DNA of 45,009 nucleotides, taken from contig DCQY01000123.1 in assembly GCA_002323995.1 (NCBI GenBank), positions 1 to 45,009 on the forward strand, read 5' to 3'. Within the stretch, counting starts at the first letter, position 1; each line of letters opens with the position of its first letter. The notes below the pieces were generated by a model. It did not search any database, had not been told where the DNA came from, and was given only the letters and a program-made list of their open reading frames with translations. The stretch comes from Akkermansiaceae bacterium UBA1506 (GTDB lineage Bacteria; Verrucomicrobiota; Verrucomicrobiia; Verrucomicrobiales; DEV007). The position numbers were made by a program, and so were the translations under genes. Below, one piece after another: positions 8,330 to 16,211 of the stretch.

Positions 8330-10614
8330 AGTCTATCCCTCTCACCATTCTTATTCCCTGCATTACTTTTTGGGTCAGCGCTACCTCAGGCAAAGAACTG
8401 AAAACCAGCGATGCTCCCTTCCTCACCCCCGAGGAAGCCGTCGCTAAGATGGAGGTTGAGGACAAATTCGAAATTTCGATTTATGCAGCAGAGCCGGATA
8501 TCGGCGAACCAATCGCTTTTACCTTTGACGGTAAAGGCAGGATCTGGGTAGTGGAGAACTACAACTACGTGGACCGCCGCAATCACAAAGAGGGTGAAGA
8601 ACTTACTCGCATCCAGATTTTTGAGGACACCGACGGCGACGGTGTCCACGACACCAAAAAACTCTTCACTGACGAACTCACCTTCAGCTCCGGCATCGCC
8701 GTAGGAATGGGCGGTGTCTACGTCGGGATGCCTCCCTACCTTGCCTTTATTCCCGATGCCGATGGAGATGACCAGCCAGACGGTCCCCCTGAAGTTCTGC
8801 TCGACGGTTGGGGTATTCAGGATCGGCATGAGACCCTCAACAGTTTCATCTGGGGGCCCGACGGTTGGCTTTATGGATGCCACGGCGTTTTCACCACTTC
8901 GATGGTAGGCAAGCCAGGCGACAAGGAAGAAGAACGTGAATTTATCGACGGCGGCATCTGGCGCTATCATCCGACCAAAGACGAGTTCGAAGTCTTCGCT
9001 CGCGGACTATCGAACCCATGGGGATTTGACTTCAATGACGAAGGGCAGGGATTCGCCACTTGCTGCGTTATTCCGCACCTCTTCCACGTGGTCCAAGGTG
9101 GCTACTATCACAAGCAAAGTAAGCCTCATATCAACCCATACGTTTACGATTACATCACCACGATACGAGATCACACTCACCGGTCAGCGCACGGAGGAGC
9201 CCGTTTCTACCTAGCCGACACCTTCCCCGAAGAGTACCACAATCACCTCTTCATGTGTAATATCCACCAACATCAGGTTCTAACAGATTACATGCCACGG
9301 AAGGGCTCCAGTTTCATCGGCAGCCATGGATTTGATTTTGTCACGACCAACGATCTTGCCTGGGTGGGATTCAGTATTCTTACAGGACCGGAAGGTGGCG
9401 TTTATGTCCTCGACTGGCACGATACTGATATCTGTGGCAACGCCATTAACTTTCCTGACAGCGGTAGAATCTATCAAATCATGCCGAAAGGCGTTGACCC
9501 AATCAAGCGACCCGATATCCCTTCTCTGTCAGACCTTGAATTAGCGAAACTCCAGCTTCATCGAAACGACTGGTATGTCCGCCAAGCGAGAACAGAGCTA
9601 CAATATCGGGCTCACACTGGAAATCTCGATCAAGCCTCTGTCTACGAGGAACTTCTCCAACAATTTGGCTCAGCCACAACTTCTGGGAAGCGACTTCGAG
9701 CCCTCTGGGCCCTGCATGTCACGGGTGGAAAAAATGAGAATGACTTAACCAATTTGCTGGACCATGAAGACGAATACGTTCGGGCTTGGGCTATACAATT
9801 TCTCTCCGAGGATCGAAACTTAGGTGAGAAAGTGCTGACCAAATTCGCAACCATGGCGAAGGAAGATCCCTCGCCCGTCGTACGTCTTTACCTCACATCC
9901 GCCCTACAACGAATTCCGTTTGAACAACGCTGGGAAATACTCTCATCACTCGTCACCCGCGAGGAGGATGTGGAAGACAACAACATCCCCCGAATGCTTT
10001 GGTTCGCCCTTGAACCAATGGTCCCAGACCATCCCGAAAAAGCTTTGCAACTCGCTAACAAAGGGAAGTTTCCTAAACTTCTAACCCACACCACTCGGCG
10101 GCTTGTCAGCGGTTCGGTCGCACCTCCCGGTCCCAAGCGAGGCGGCCTCACTCAAACTTGGATTAAGGATGTGAACACGGTCGCGCCCGGCTTCCGATTA
10201 TCTAATGTTTCCACTCAAAGAAATCTACAGCCACGCATGGAGGAAAGCTTTAGAAATGAACCAGTCCTCCAGACTCATCCCCTCAACAGGAATGCTCCGG
10301 CTGTCTTCTCCCGACATCTTAATATTGCTGAGGGTGTGGTGACCAAATTAAAAATGCGGGTGAGTTATCATCCACATGGCGACTGGAATCTTCGTGTCAT
10401 CGTCGGTGATGAAGTTCTCGACGATCGAATTATTAGCTACGGTACGATCGGCGAAGAGTGGTTGGAACTGGAGTATGATCTTTCAAAATATGCGGGCGAA
10501 CCTACCGAGTTGAGTATAGAAAACGGCGCCAACGATTGGAAAAACGAATTCGGCTTCTGGAGCTACATCAAAATTTTCAGTGAAGAGAACTCGGATTCTG
10601 GGGCAAAAAAATAA
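8326..10614 (+). CDS. TIGR02604-like membrane-bound dehydrogenase/propeller protein
   Basis: The 762-residue product has a signal peptide (about 1-22) and then the family opening VEDKFEISIYAAEPDIGEP and the FTFDGKGRIWVVENYNY strand. This is the TIGR02604 (Pirellula/Verrucomicrobium N-terminal) propeller, related to sugar dehydrogenases. Further blocks include DTDGDGVHDT (a calcium-loop-like repeat), HETLNSFIWGPDGWLYGCHG, and FDFVTTNDLAWVGFSILTGP near 345. Residues about 400-560 look like HEAT repeats. The last 100 residues form a beta-rich domain ending near WSYIKIFSEE. No CxxCH motif is present, although many relatives carry one at the C-terminus. The heme partner is instead the overlapping upstream gene. 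The dehydrogenase activity is a family label, not shown here. Confidence 0.88.
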   Translation: MKSIPLTILIPCITFWVSATSGKELKTSDAPFLTPEEAVAKMEVEDKFEISIYAAEPDIGEPIAFTFDGKGRIWVVENYNYVDRRNHKEGEELTRIQIFEDTDGDGVHDTKKLFTDELTFSSGIAVGMGGVYVGMPPYLAFIPDADGDDQPDGPPEVLLDGWGIQDRHETLNSFIWGPDGWLYGCHGVFTTSMVGKPGDKEEEREFIDGGIWRYHPTKDEFEVFARGLSNPWGFDFNDEGQGFATCCVIPHLFHVVQGGYYHKQSKPHINPYVYDYITTIRDHTHRSAHGGARFYLADTFPEEYHNHLFMCNIHQHQVLTDYMPRKGSSFIGSHGFDFVTTNDLAWVGFSILTGPEGGVYVLDWHDTDICGNAINFPDSGRIYQIMPKGVDPIKRPDIPSLSDLELAKLQLHRNDWYVRQARTELQYRAHTGNLDQASVYEELLQQFGSATTSGKRLRALWALHVTGGKNENDLTNLLDHEDEYVRAWAIQFLSEDRNLGEKVLTKFATMAKEDPSPVVRLYLTSALQRIPFEQRWEILSSLVTREEDVEDNNIPRMLWFALEPMVPDHPEKALQLANKGKFPKLLTHTTRRLVSGSVAPPGPKRGGLTQTWIKDVNTVAPGFRLSNVSTQRNLQPRMEESFRNEPVLQTHPLNRNAPAVFSRHLNIAEGVVTKLKMRVSYHPHGDWNLRVIVGDEVLDDRIISYGTIGEEWLELEYDLSKYAGEPTELSIENGANDWKNEFGFWSYIKIFSEENSDSGAKK

Positions 10615-10704
10615 ACGAAATCAGCGACCAGCCAGGATGGTCCAAGCGCTCAACGTGGTTTTCCGCTGCGATCGATTAGTTCTTATTTTGGGCTCCGGTA
10701 ACTG

Positions 10705-10720
10705 GAGTATAAGTATACTC
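10705..10720. repeat. Perfect 7-bp inverted repeat between convergent genes
   Basis: GAGTATA at 10705-10711 and TATACTC at 10714-10720 are exact complements separated by two bases. The repeat lies in the 284-base gap between the convergent propeller gene (ends 10614) and the regulator gene (ends 10899). No T-run follows, so it is a poor terminator; a protein-binding site or a chance palindrome is possible. A weaker stem, CTACCT with AGGTAG around a 9-base loop, lies further on, near 10798-10818. Confidence 0.35.
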
Positions 10721-10898
10721 GGGTGCAGTGAAAAGCGGGCTATAGGTACAAGTTTGCATCGAGCAACTTCCTGATAAAGGGGCCCTTGGGGTTAACCTAC
10801 CTGAAAATAAAAGGTAGCTATCGTTATCCAGAAAAGGAACTTCACTTTGACATTGTAGGGCCAAAGGGATCGGCATCTTCTCTGCTTCGGATAGAATG

Positions 10899-12014
10899 CT
10901 AAGTAACAATCTGAGGGTTGGTCACCGTCTCTCCCTCAAGGAACTCAGGAACGAACCGATAGTTCCGACCACTGCTGTTGTCCCCTTCTAGTAGCTGAAT
11001 TAACTGATGGAGAAAACATCGCTCGTAATCAAGCGTTGGACTGAGAAAACGAGTGATCGATGGGTGGATGAATTCCATCGTCGGAGAACTGCCACAACTA
11101 ATGACCGAAAGGTTCTTTGGTATTGAAACTCCCTGGTGAGTGAGGAAAGTCACTACTCGAATCGCATCGTGCGTACGCCAGCAAAGTAGCGCTGTAGGAG
11201 GGTCTTTTTTACCGAGCCTCTCGCGCAGCAGGTCGATCAAGTTCGCTTCGTCGTGAAGTAGGATTCGCTTTTTTAAACTGGAAGTGTCCTCGAAGGTGCG
11301 CTGCCGAAGTTCTTCAACAAACAAATCGCAAGCAGTCTGGTTCAACTTCCCAGGGTCACGGCGCATTAGCATCATCACTTTGGAAAGGTCATGCCCTACT
11401 TTCTCGAGGCAACTGATACTCCGAGAAATCACCTCTTCGGCGTCCATATCCACCGAAATAAATGAAACTTCCGGATCACCCACCCCGAGCACTAGGGCTC
11501 GTTCTCCACGTTTTTGACACCAGCGCTGAACGGCGCCGGAGCAATCATGTAATACCCAAACAGAATGAGGAAACTGCTCTTTCAATTGACCCAGATTACG
11601 ATCTAGCGCCTTTGCGGTCTTCGCCTCCACCCGTCGCGGAACCAGTTGAATACCCCTCTTACTCAATTCCTCGAAAGTGCGGTTGAAGAGAATCCGTGAT
11701 TTTGTGATCCCCTGCTCTTCGGCATATGGGCTGATTAACAAGACGTGATCCGGCATTATCGAAACAGAGCTTACTCCGGCCTTGTCAGCCAAAATCTGGC
11801 GGGATTTTCCTGGACTCGAACCAATGATGCCTCTCTCCTCCAATCTCTGGAGTGCCGTGCGAATCGATCTACGGCCCACCCCATAATGATTCGTCAACTG
11901 GTGCTCTCCCGGCAGGCTCCCTGACCAATGTCCGTCGACGATATCGGCTTCAATGGCTTCGGCGACTTTACTCCAGAGCGGTTGGCGCGAAATGGTGTGA
12001 TTGGCGACACTCAC
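10899..12014 (-). CDS. GntR/LacI hybrid transcriptional regulator
   Basis: The 371-residue protein has a GntR-type winged helix at about residues 10-75 (QPLWSKVAEAIEADIVDG, LPGEHQL, GVGRRSIRTALQRLEERGII). A LacI-type periplasmic-binding-like sensor domain follows at about 85-365, seen in HVLLISPY, VSFISVDMDAEEV and FLTHQGVSIPKNLSVISCG. Such hybrids bind sugars or sugar phosphates and usually control the neighbouring uptake or catabolic genes. This gene is last in a minus-strand run after the deaminase and PIG-L genes (82-base gap). That placement and the operator-like palindrome at 14872-14892 suggest it regulates this amino-sugar/fucose locus, including itself. The effector is unknown; fucose, N-acetylglucosamine derivatives or their phosphates are candidates by context. 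Confidence 0.9.
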   Translation of the reverse strand: MSVANHTISRQPLWSKVAEAIEADIVDGHWSGSLPGEHQLTNHYGVGRRSIRTALQRLEERGIIGSSPGKSRQILADKAGVSSVSIMPDHVLLISPYAEEQGITKSRILFNRTFEELSKRGIQLVPRRVEAKTAKALDRNLGQLKEQFPHSVWVLHDCSGAVQRWCQKRGERALVLGVGDPEVSFISVDMDAEEVISRSISCLEKVGHDLSKVMMLMRRDPGKLNQTACDLFVEELRQRTFEDTSSLKKRILLHDEANLIDLLRERLGKKDPPTALLCWRTHDAIRVVTFLTHQGVSIPKNLSVISCGSSPTMEFIHPSITRFLSPTLDYERCFLHQLIQLLEGDNSSGRNYRFVPEFLEGETVTNPQIVT

Positions 12015-12095
12015 AATTCAATATTTTTACCCTGATCGGCCGCATCTGACCACGAGAACTCCTACAGATTGCTTGCTATCCATGGTAATTAAAAT

Positions 12096-12965
12096 TCATC
12101 TTTCCCAGTCGATAAGCCGCTGCTTAGTTTCCCCGCGAAACCGGTCGACCGCATCGAGCGCAAACTCGCAAGCGGAAGCTGAGGGGTCATTCAGCAAGTC
12201 TGACAAGTCTAGGGCTAGAGACGCTTGAGTGAATTCATCGATTGAGTGTGAATCGCCAAACGTAGCGTTAGCGTGTCTGTGCCCGATTTCTCCGAGGTCA
12301 TATCGCTTACCTCCTGCGATCTGTGAGTCAAAAACTCCGATTAGAGCCTGGGCAAGGTGCTCACGCCGTCCGCTGTTGAGCGTCATCTTCTGAGTCGATG
12401 ATAACCAGTCCAACTTACCCCACACTTCGGCGCCGAGAAACGAGTCTGGCCGTCGGTTGGCTGGAAGACTTCGCATGGCCTCAAGCAAATGATAGAACAC
12501 AGCGATGTGGGTAGGATGACGATCAAGTGGCTGATGAGAAATCACTTCACTAGCCTCAACAGCTTCAACGATCTGTTTTAAATCACTTATCAGCGACCCA
12601 TTAATTCCGCCCTTAATTTCACTGCTCCGGTAATCAAGTTGAATCACAATCCCATAGTCACCTAACATCGCAGCCCGGATTTGTTCGCGACGTCGAATCT
12701 GCCGAATTTCTTCATCAGTACACTTTTCGTAGGGACCGGTTCTAGAACTTCCGCGTCCATCAGTCACCACAACTCCTGCAAACCACGCAGCGCAATTTTC
12801 AAAGCAGTGCTCAATTGCCGGGTAGGCCGCTATTTCAAGATCATCATGATGAGCGCCCACAGCTAGATGAGTCGTCCTTTTGAGTGCTTCCTCGATCGAC
12901 ACGCCATCTGGAACGAAAATGTCGGCACCTTCGTTCGCAAGGGAGAGATTGGTCAAAGTCATCAT
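12096..12965 (-). CDS. PIG-L (LmbE) family N-acetyl-sugar deacetylase, intact
   Basis: This 289-residue PIG-L family protein keeps the zinc site: the AHHDD motif (H39-H40-D41-D42) and, later, HPTH (H150 and H153). These correspond to the usual AHPDD and HPDH-type motifs. The family removes N-acetyl groups from GlcNAc-containing compounds. The gene overlaps the upstream deaminase by an ATGA, so production is coupled. The simplest reading is a deacetylase acting together with GlcN6P deaminase in amino-sugar breakdown. No signal peptide is seen, so the protein is cytoplasmic. A second in-frame ATG at 12962 would shorten it by one residue. The true substrate (free sugar, sugar phosphate or a glycoside) cannot be told from the sequence. 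Confidence 0.88.
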   Translation of the reverse strand: MMTLTNLSLANEGADIFVPDGVSIEEALKRTTHLAVGAHHDDLEIAAYPAIEHCFENCAAWFAGVVVTDGRGSSRTGPYEKCTDEEIRQIRRREQIRAAMLGDYGIVIQLDYRSSEIKGGINGSLISDLKQIVEAVEASEVISHQPLDRHPTHIAVFYHLLEAMRSLPANRRPDSFLGAEVWGKLDWLSSTQKMTLNSGRREHLAQALIGVFDSQIAGGKRYDLGEIGHRHANATFGDSHSIDEFTQASLALDLSDLLNDPSASACEFALDAVDRFRGETKQRLIDWER

Positions 12966-14824
12966 AGCTCTGCGACCTCCAAGCGTTGAAACACCTCCAT
13001 TGCTTCGTATTCAGCCAGACCTAGCTTGTCATAGGCACGGGCCACTGCGCGATCCTCTCCGAGGGCCTCGTCGTTGCGGAGATCCACCACAGCCCTGAGA
13101 CGCTGGAGAGCGTTGGCCTTTAGTTCATGCTGTACGGGACTGATCGGGACGGCCATGTCGATCTCGTAAGGCTTCAGCATCTCTTCACGATGGCGGTAAG
13201 TCCAAATATGATCAGTTGTGATCGGAAAAGAAGTGATCGCTTTCGCTACGAGCTGGAAAGTAATCCCCTGAGGACTCATTGGGTCCGCTACTGAGCCAGC
13301 TAAAAAAACGAGATTAGGATTCAACTCCTCCAACACCGAAGCAACCTGCTCGTGATCATCCTCGGTGACATGAAACTGCCGAAAGCGGCCCGAATCATAA
13401 AAGGGCAAACCGAGAAACTTTAGTGATGATTCGCTGATGCCTAGTGCCGAAGCGCTGTCCACTACCTCAGCCCGCAAGATTACTGATTTTAGGTGTCTAA
13501 TATCAGGATTGAGCGCCGCTTCAGCGTCACCTTCGGCGAGGCTTCCAACGTGCTCACCCAAATGCGGTGGGATTTGCCATTCCGGTGACTTGGATTGCTC
13601 AACCGTTTGAAGACAACGAATTAATTTAAGTGCCTCCTGATCTCTAACCCTCAAATTGCCCGATGTAAGTGCCACCAAGGTCACGAGGTGCCCCTGCTCT
13701 TTCAGCCGATTGATTGTTGCTCCCATCGAAACAAGTGCATCCTGCGGTTCGGCAGAAAAGATCACCGCATGCTTTGGTTGCGGATCCGACTTCTCAGGAC
13801 GCGTCTCATCATTCGCTCCCGGCTTACCGCCGGGCCATCCAGTGACAGTGTTCTGGTAATCGTTAAACGTTGCGATATTCAACGAGTAGGAGTTTTCCCC
13901 CTCTGCGATCAATTCACCAAGACCGGATTCGTTGTAGTCATCATCGACCAATTTGAGAATAGGTTTCTCCGTTTTTCCTGAGGCCCACGAAATCGCGCGC
14001 TGCTGCATTCTTGGTGTCCAGACAATCGAATCGACCAACCATGGATAACGAATCCGAGTGAGGTCTCCGGCTGCCGCTTCGTCGAGAACGAATTCAGCAT
14101 TGTCGTGACGTTGCAGAAAGCTGGCGGTAACCGCCTCAGTTTCTTTTTCTTCGACCGCGATTCGAACAACATCTGCCTTACCTTTACCCCATGCCAACAA
14201 GAACACTTTGTCTGCCTCAAGGATCGTTCCTACCCCCATTGTAACCGCGGTTCGCGGCACGTTGTGGAAACCCTGGAAGTCAGCGGAAGCGTCCAGTCGG
14301 GTAATTCGGTCTAGTGTCACGACTCGGGTGCTTGAGGTTACCGGTGAACCTGGCTCATTGAATCCAATGTGACCGCTTCGGCCAATTCCCAGTAATTGAA
14401 TATCAATTCCACCAGCTTCACGAATCTTCTGCTCGTATTCAGCACACCTTCTTTCCTTCTCTTCAGTGGAACTTCCCGTCGCATTGGGAATATTAGTATG
14501 CGAGGGTTTGATATCGACGTGGTCGAAAAGCTGCTCCTGCATAAAACGGGTGTAGCTCTCCGGGTGATCAGCATCGAGTCCGCTGTATTCATCGAGGTTG
14601 AAGGTCGTCACATTGGCAAAGCTAAGCCCTTCCTCTCGGTGTAATCGAATCAATTCACGATAAACCGGAATGGGAGTTGAACCTGTCGCCAGACCCAAAA
14701 CCGCACCACGACCTTCATCCTCTCGTGATTGAATCAAATCAGCAATCTCAGCAGCCACGCGTCGAGCCGCCTCACTGGCTTCTGGATACACTTGGACAGG
14801 AATTTTCTCGTAACGGTCATGCAT
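12962..14824 (-). CDS. nagB: Glucosamine-6-phosphate deaminase fused to a degenerate PIG-L domain
   Basis: Residues about 1-275 are a NagB domain, which converts glucosamine-6-phosphate to fructose-6-phosphate and ammonia. Visible blocks are LGLATGSTPIPVYREL, the FNLDEYSGL loop with D78, and GIGRSGHIGFNEPGS with H152 and E157. Residues about 345-620 form a PIG-L/LmbE domain, as in the long NagB-LmbE fusions of Bacteroidetes and PVC bacteria. In this copy the metal motif expected as PHPDDD reads AEPQDA (residues 359-364), and the second motif expected near DPHGTHR reads DPMSPQG (514-520). Both metal-binding histidines are therefore gone, and the second domain is probably catalytically dead. 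An intact PIG-L gene overlaps directly downstream. NagB activity looks preserved, although the Asp before H152 is replaced by Ser, as I recall for fusion-type relatives (Thr or Ser). Confidence 0.9.
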   Translation of the reverse strand: MHDRYEKIPVQVYPEASEAARRVAAEIADLIQSREDEGRGAVLGLATGSTPIPVYRELIRLHREEGLSFANVTTFNLDEYSGLDADHPESYTRFMQEQLFDHVDIKPSHTNIPNATGSSTEEKERRCAEYEQKIREAGGIDIQLLGIGRSGHIGFNEPGSPVTSSTRVVTLDRITRLDASADFQGFHNVPRTAVTMGVGTILEADKVFLLAWGKGKADVVRIAVEEKETEAVTASFLQRHDNAEFVLDEAAAGDLTRIRYPWLVDSIVWTPRMQQRAISWASGKTEKPILKLVDDDYNESGLGELIAEGENSYSLNIATFNDYQNTVTGWPGGKPGANDETRPEKSDPQPKHAVIFSAEPQDALVSMGATINRLKEQGHLVTLVALTSGNLRVRDQEALKLIRCLQTVEQSKSPEWQIPPHLGEHVGSLAEGDAEAALNPDIRHLKSVILRAEVVDSASALGISESSLKFLGLPFYDSGRFRQFHVTEDDHEQVASVLEELNPNLVFLAGSVADPMSPQGITFQLVAKAITSFPITTDHIWTYRHREEMLKPYEIDMAVPISPVQHELKANALQRLRAVVDLRNDEALGEDRAVARAYDKLGLAEYEAMEVFQRLEVAEL

Positions 14825-14871
14825 GACAACAACAGTCTGCTTGCAGCAGTCACTCCAGCAACGATGCGGAG

Positions 14872-14892
14872 GGTGTCACATAATGGGACACC
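14872..14892. promoter_or_regulatory. 21-bp near-perfect palindrome, candidate operator
   Basis: The site has outer arms GGTGTC (14872-14877) and GACACC (14887-14892) and inner arms CAT (14879-14881) and ATG (14883-14885) symmetric about 14882. Only the centre and one position on each side break the symmetry. It lies 48-68 bases upstream of the nagB-like start (14824) in the 100-base gap after fucU. Length and symmetry fit a GntR or LacI dimer operator; the regulator at 10899-12014 is the obvious candidate ligand. The operator role is inferred. Confidence 0.6.
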
Positions 14893-14899
14893 ATAAGCT

Positions 14900-14915
14900 T
14901 TAATGGAAGCATTAA
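14900..14915. repeat. Perfect 6-bp inverted repeat beside the candidate operator
   Basis: TTAATG (14900-14905) and CATTAA (14910-14915) are exact complements around GAAG. The repeat is 8 bases from the larger palindrome and shares its inner AATG/CAT elements. It may be a second, weaker regulator half-site pair or part of the promoter upstream of the nagB-like gene. It could also be a chance AT-rich repeat. Confidence 0.35.
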
Positions 14916-14924
14916 GTCTGACAT

Positions 14925-15374
14925 TTAAACCATGCTCCGCACACCGATCGTGAGGAGAATATTGGCGAACTTCTGCTGATCTCCTGTCTGAATCGTTAGG
15001 ACCTGATCGGGCTGACCTGCCGCCTCATAGAAAGCAAAGCGTTCGATCGTTCCGAAATCGAGATCGAGAGAGGCATTGCGACAAACATTCCGATAATCTT
15101 CCCAGACAGAGGGTTCCTCCGCCAACGCATAAGGCCCCGTGGTCTGATACATCATCAAGTCAGCCGCCTCAATGGGAATGGCACTCACCAGAGCGGTAAG
15201 AACCTGGGCACAGGTAGGGATGCCGGGGGAAAGATTCAAACTCACCAACTCGGCATTCGATCCTAGCGCCGAAGAAGCCGGGTAGTTGCCGTCAGCAATA
15301 AGAACTTTGCTGCCGTGACCTGCCCGCCCCAGCACTTCGTTGATCTTCGGATGAATCAATTGGTGTTTCAGCAT
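14925..15374 (-). CDS. fucU: L-fucose mutarotase, RbsD/FucU family
   Basis: The 149-residue protein matches the RbsD/FucU family in length. The signature LGRAGHGSKVLIADGNYPA contains H20 and D28, the conserved active-site pair, and the C-terminus has the TGDQQKFANILLTIGV block. The family interconverts sugar anomers without a cofactor. FucU acts on L-fucose and RbsD on D-ribose. The next upstream gene, 6 bases away, is a fuconolactonase-like amidohydrolase, which favours L-fucose over ribose. Its role would be to supply the right anomer to a fucose dehydrogenase, which is not encoded in this window. The protein is cytoplasmic with no signal peptide. Confidence 0.88.
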   Translation of the reverse strand: MLKHQLIHPKINEVLGRAGHGSKVLIADGNYPASSALGSNAELVSLNLSPGIPTCAQVLTALVSAIPIEAADLMMYQTTGPYALAEEPSVWEDYRNVCRNASLDLDFGTIERFAFYEAAGQPDQVLTIQTGDQQKFANILLTIGVRSMV

Positions 15375-15380
15375 GGCACT

Positions 15381-16208
15381 CTACAAGGCATAAACTCTCA
15401 TCGCATTCCGCCCCATGATATCAGCCTGCTCGTCGGCCGACAGCTCATTCATCAATGACCCGATCGCAGCGACCCAGGCTTCGTAATCGGTTTTCAATAG
15501 GCACACCGGCCAGTCACTGCCATACATCAGGCGCCGTGGACCAAACGATTCCAAGGCCACCTCCCAGTAGGGGCGAATTAAATCGGTCGACCAGCCTTTA
15601 TCACGAACCTCAGTGACGACGCCGGAAAATTTGCAAACCAGGTTCTCGCGCTTCGCGATTTCACGAAAATCTTTCTCCCACTGCTGATCAAACGAAGCTT
15701 CACTGATCACGGGTTTGGCAATGTGATCCAGGACCATCGGCAAATCCGGGTGTTGATCGACAAACCGAATTGATACCGGCAGCTGCTTGCTGAGAATCAA
15801 GACGTCGTATACCAGCCCGAAACTCCCTAATAGGCTGACTCCTCGGTTAAACTCTTCGCCAAGAATGAACTCCGAATCCGGCTCGCCCTGCACCACATGG
15901 CGAATCCCCTTTAGCCAGGGCGTTAAGACAGAATCAAGGATCTTCTCCACCTCAAGGTCCTCCAGGGGCACCCATCCAACCACGCCTCTGATCAACGGGC
16001 TCTTCTCCGCTAACCCACACAGCCATTCGGTCTCCTCAATCGTCTGCCTCGCCTGAACGGAAACGAATCCGTCCATCTTTGTCGCTTTCGCAACCTTACC
16101 TAGGTCAGCCGGACCAAAGTCCCGCTTGAGAACGTCCATTCCCTCGCCAATCCACCCATATTCAACAGGATCGTAGTTCCAGAAGTGATGATGACTGTCG
16201 ATGCGCAT
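15381..16208 (-). CDS. Fuconolactonase-like amidohydrolase (COG3618)
   Basis: The 275-residue protein is an amidohydrolase of the COG3618 type. It begins with the metal-binding HHH cluster (H6-H7-H8) in MRIDSHHHFWNYDP. It later shows GWVPLEDLEVEKIL, KGIRHVVQ, a DHIAKP block, KFSGVV, and the closing RLMYGSDWPVC with its conserved Asp. Characterised relatives open L-fucono-lactone or similar sugar lactones in the non-phosphorylating fucose pathway. With fucU 6 bases downstream and a sulfatase 3 bases upstream, a role in using sulfated, fucose-rich polysaccharides is reasonable. The exact lactone cannot be fixed from sequence; rhamnono- and galactono-lactonases are close relatives. Confidence 0.85.
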   Translation of the reverse strand: MRIDSHHHFWNYDPVEYGWIGEGMDVLKRDFGPADLGKVAKATKMDGFVSVQARQTIEETEWLCGLAEKSPLIRGVVGWVPLEDLEVEKILDSVLTPWLKGIRHVVQGEPDSEFILGEEFNRGVSLLGSFGLVYDVLILSKQLPVSIRFVDQHPDLPMVLDHIAKPVISEASFDQQWEKDFREIAKRENLVCKFSGVVTEVRDKGWSTDLIRPYWEVALESFGPRRLMYGSDWPVCLLKTDYEAWVAAIGSLMNELSADEQADIMGRNAMRVYAL

Positions 16209-16211
16209 TTC

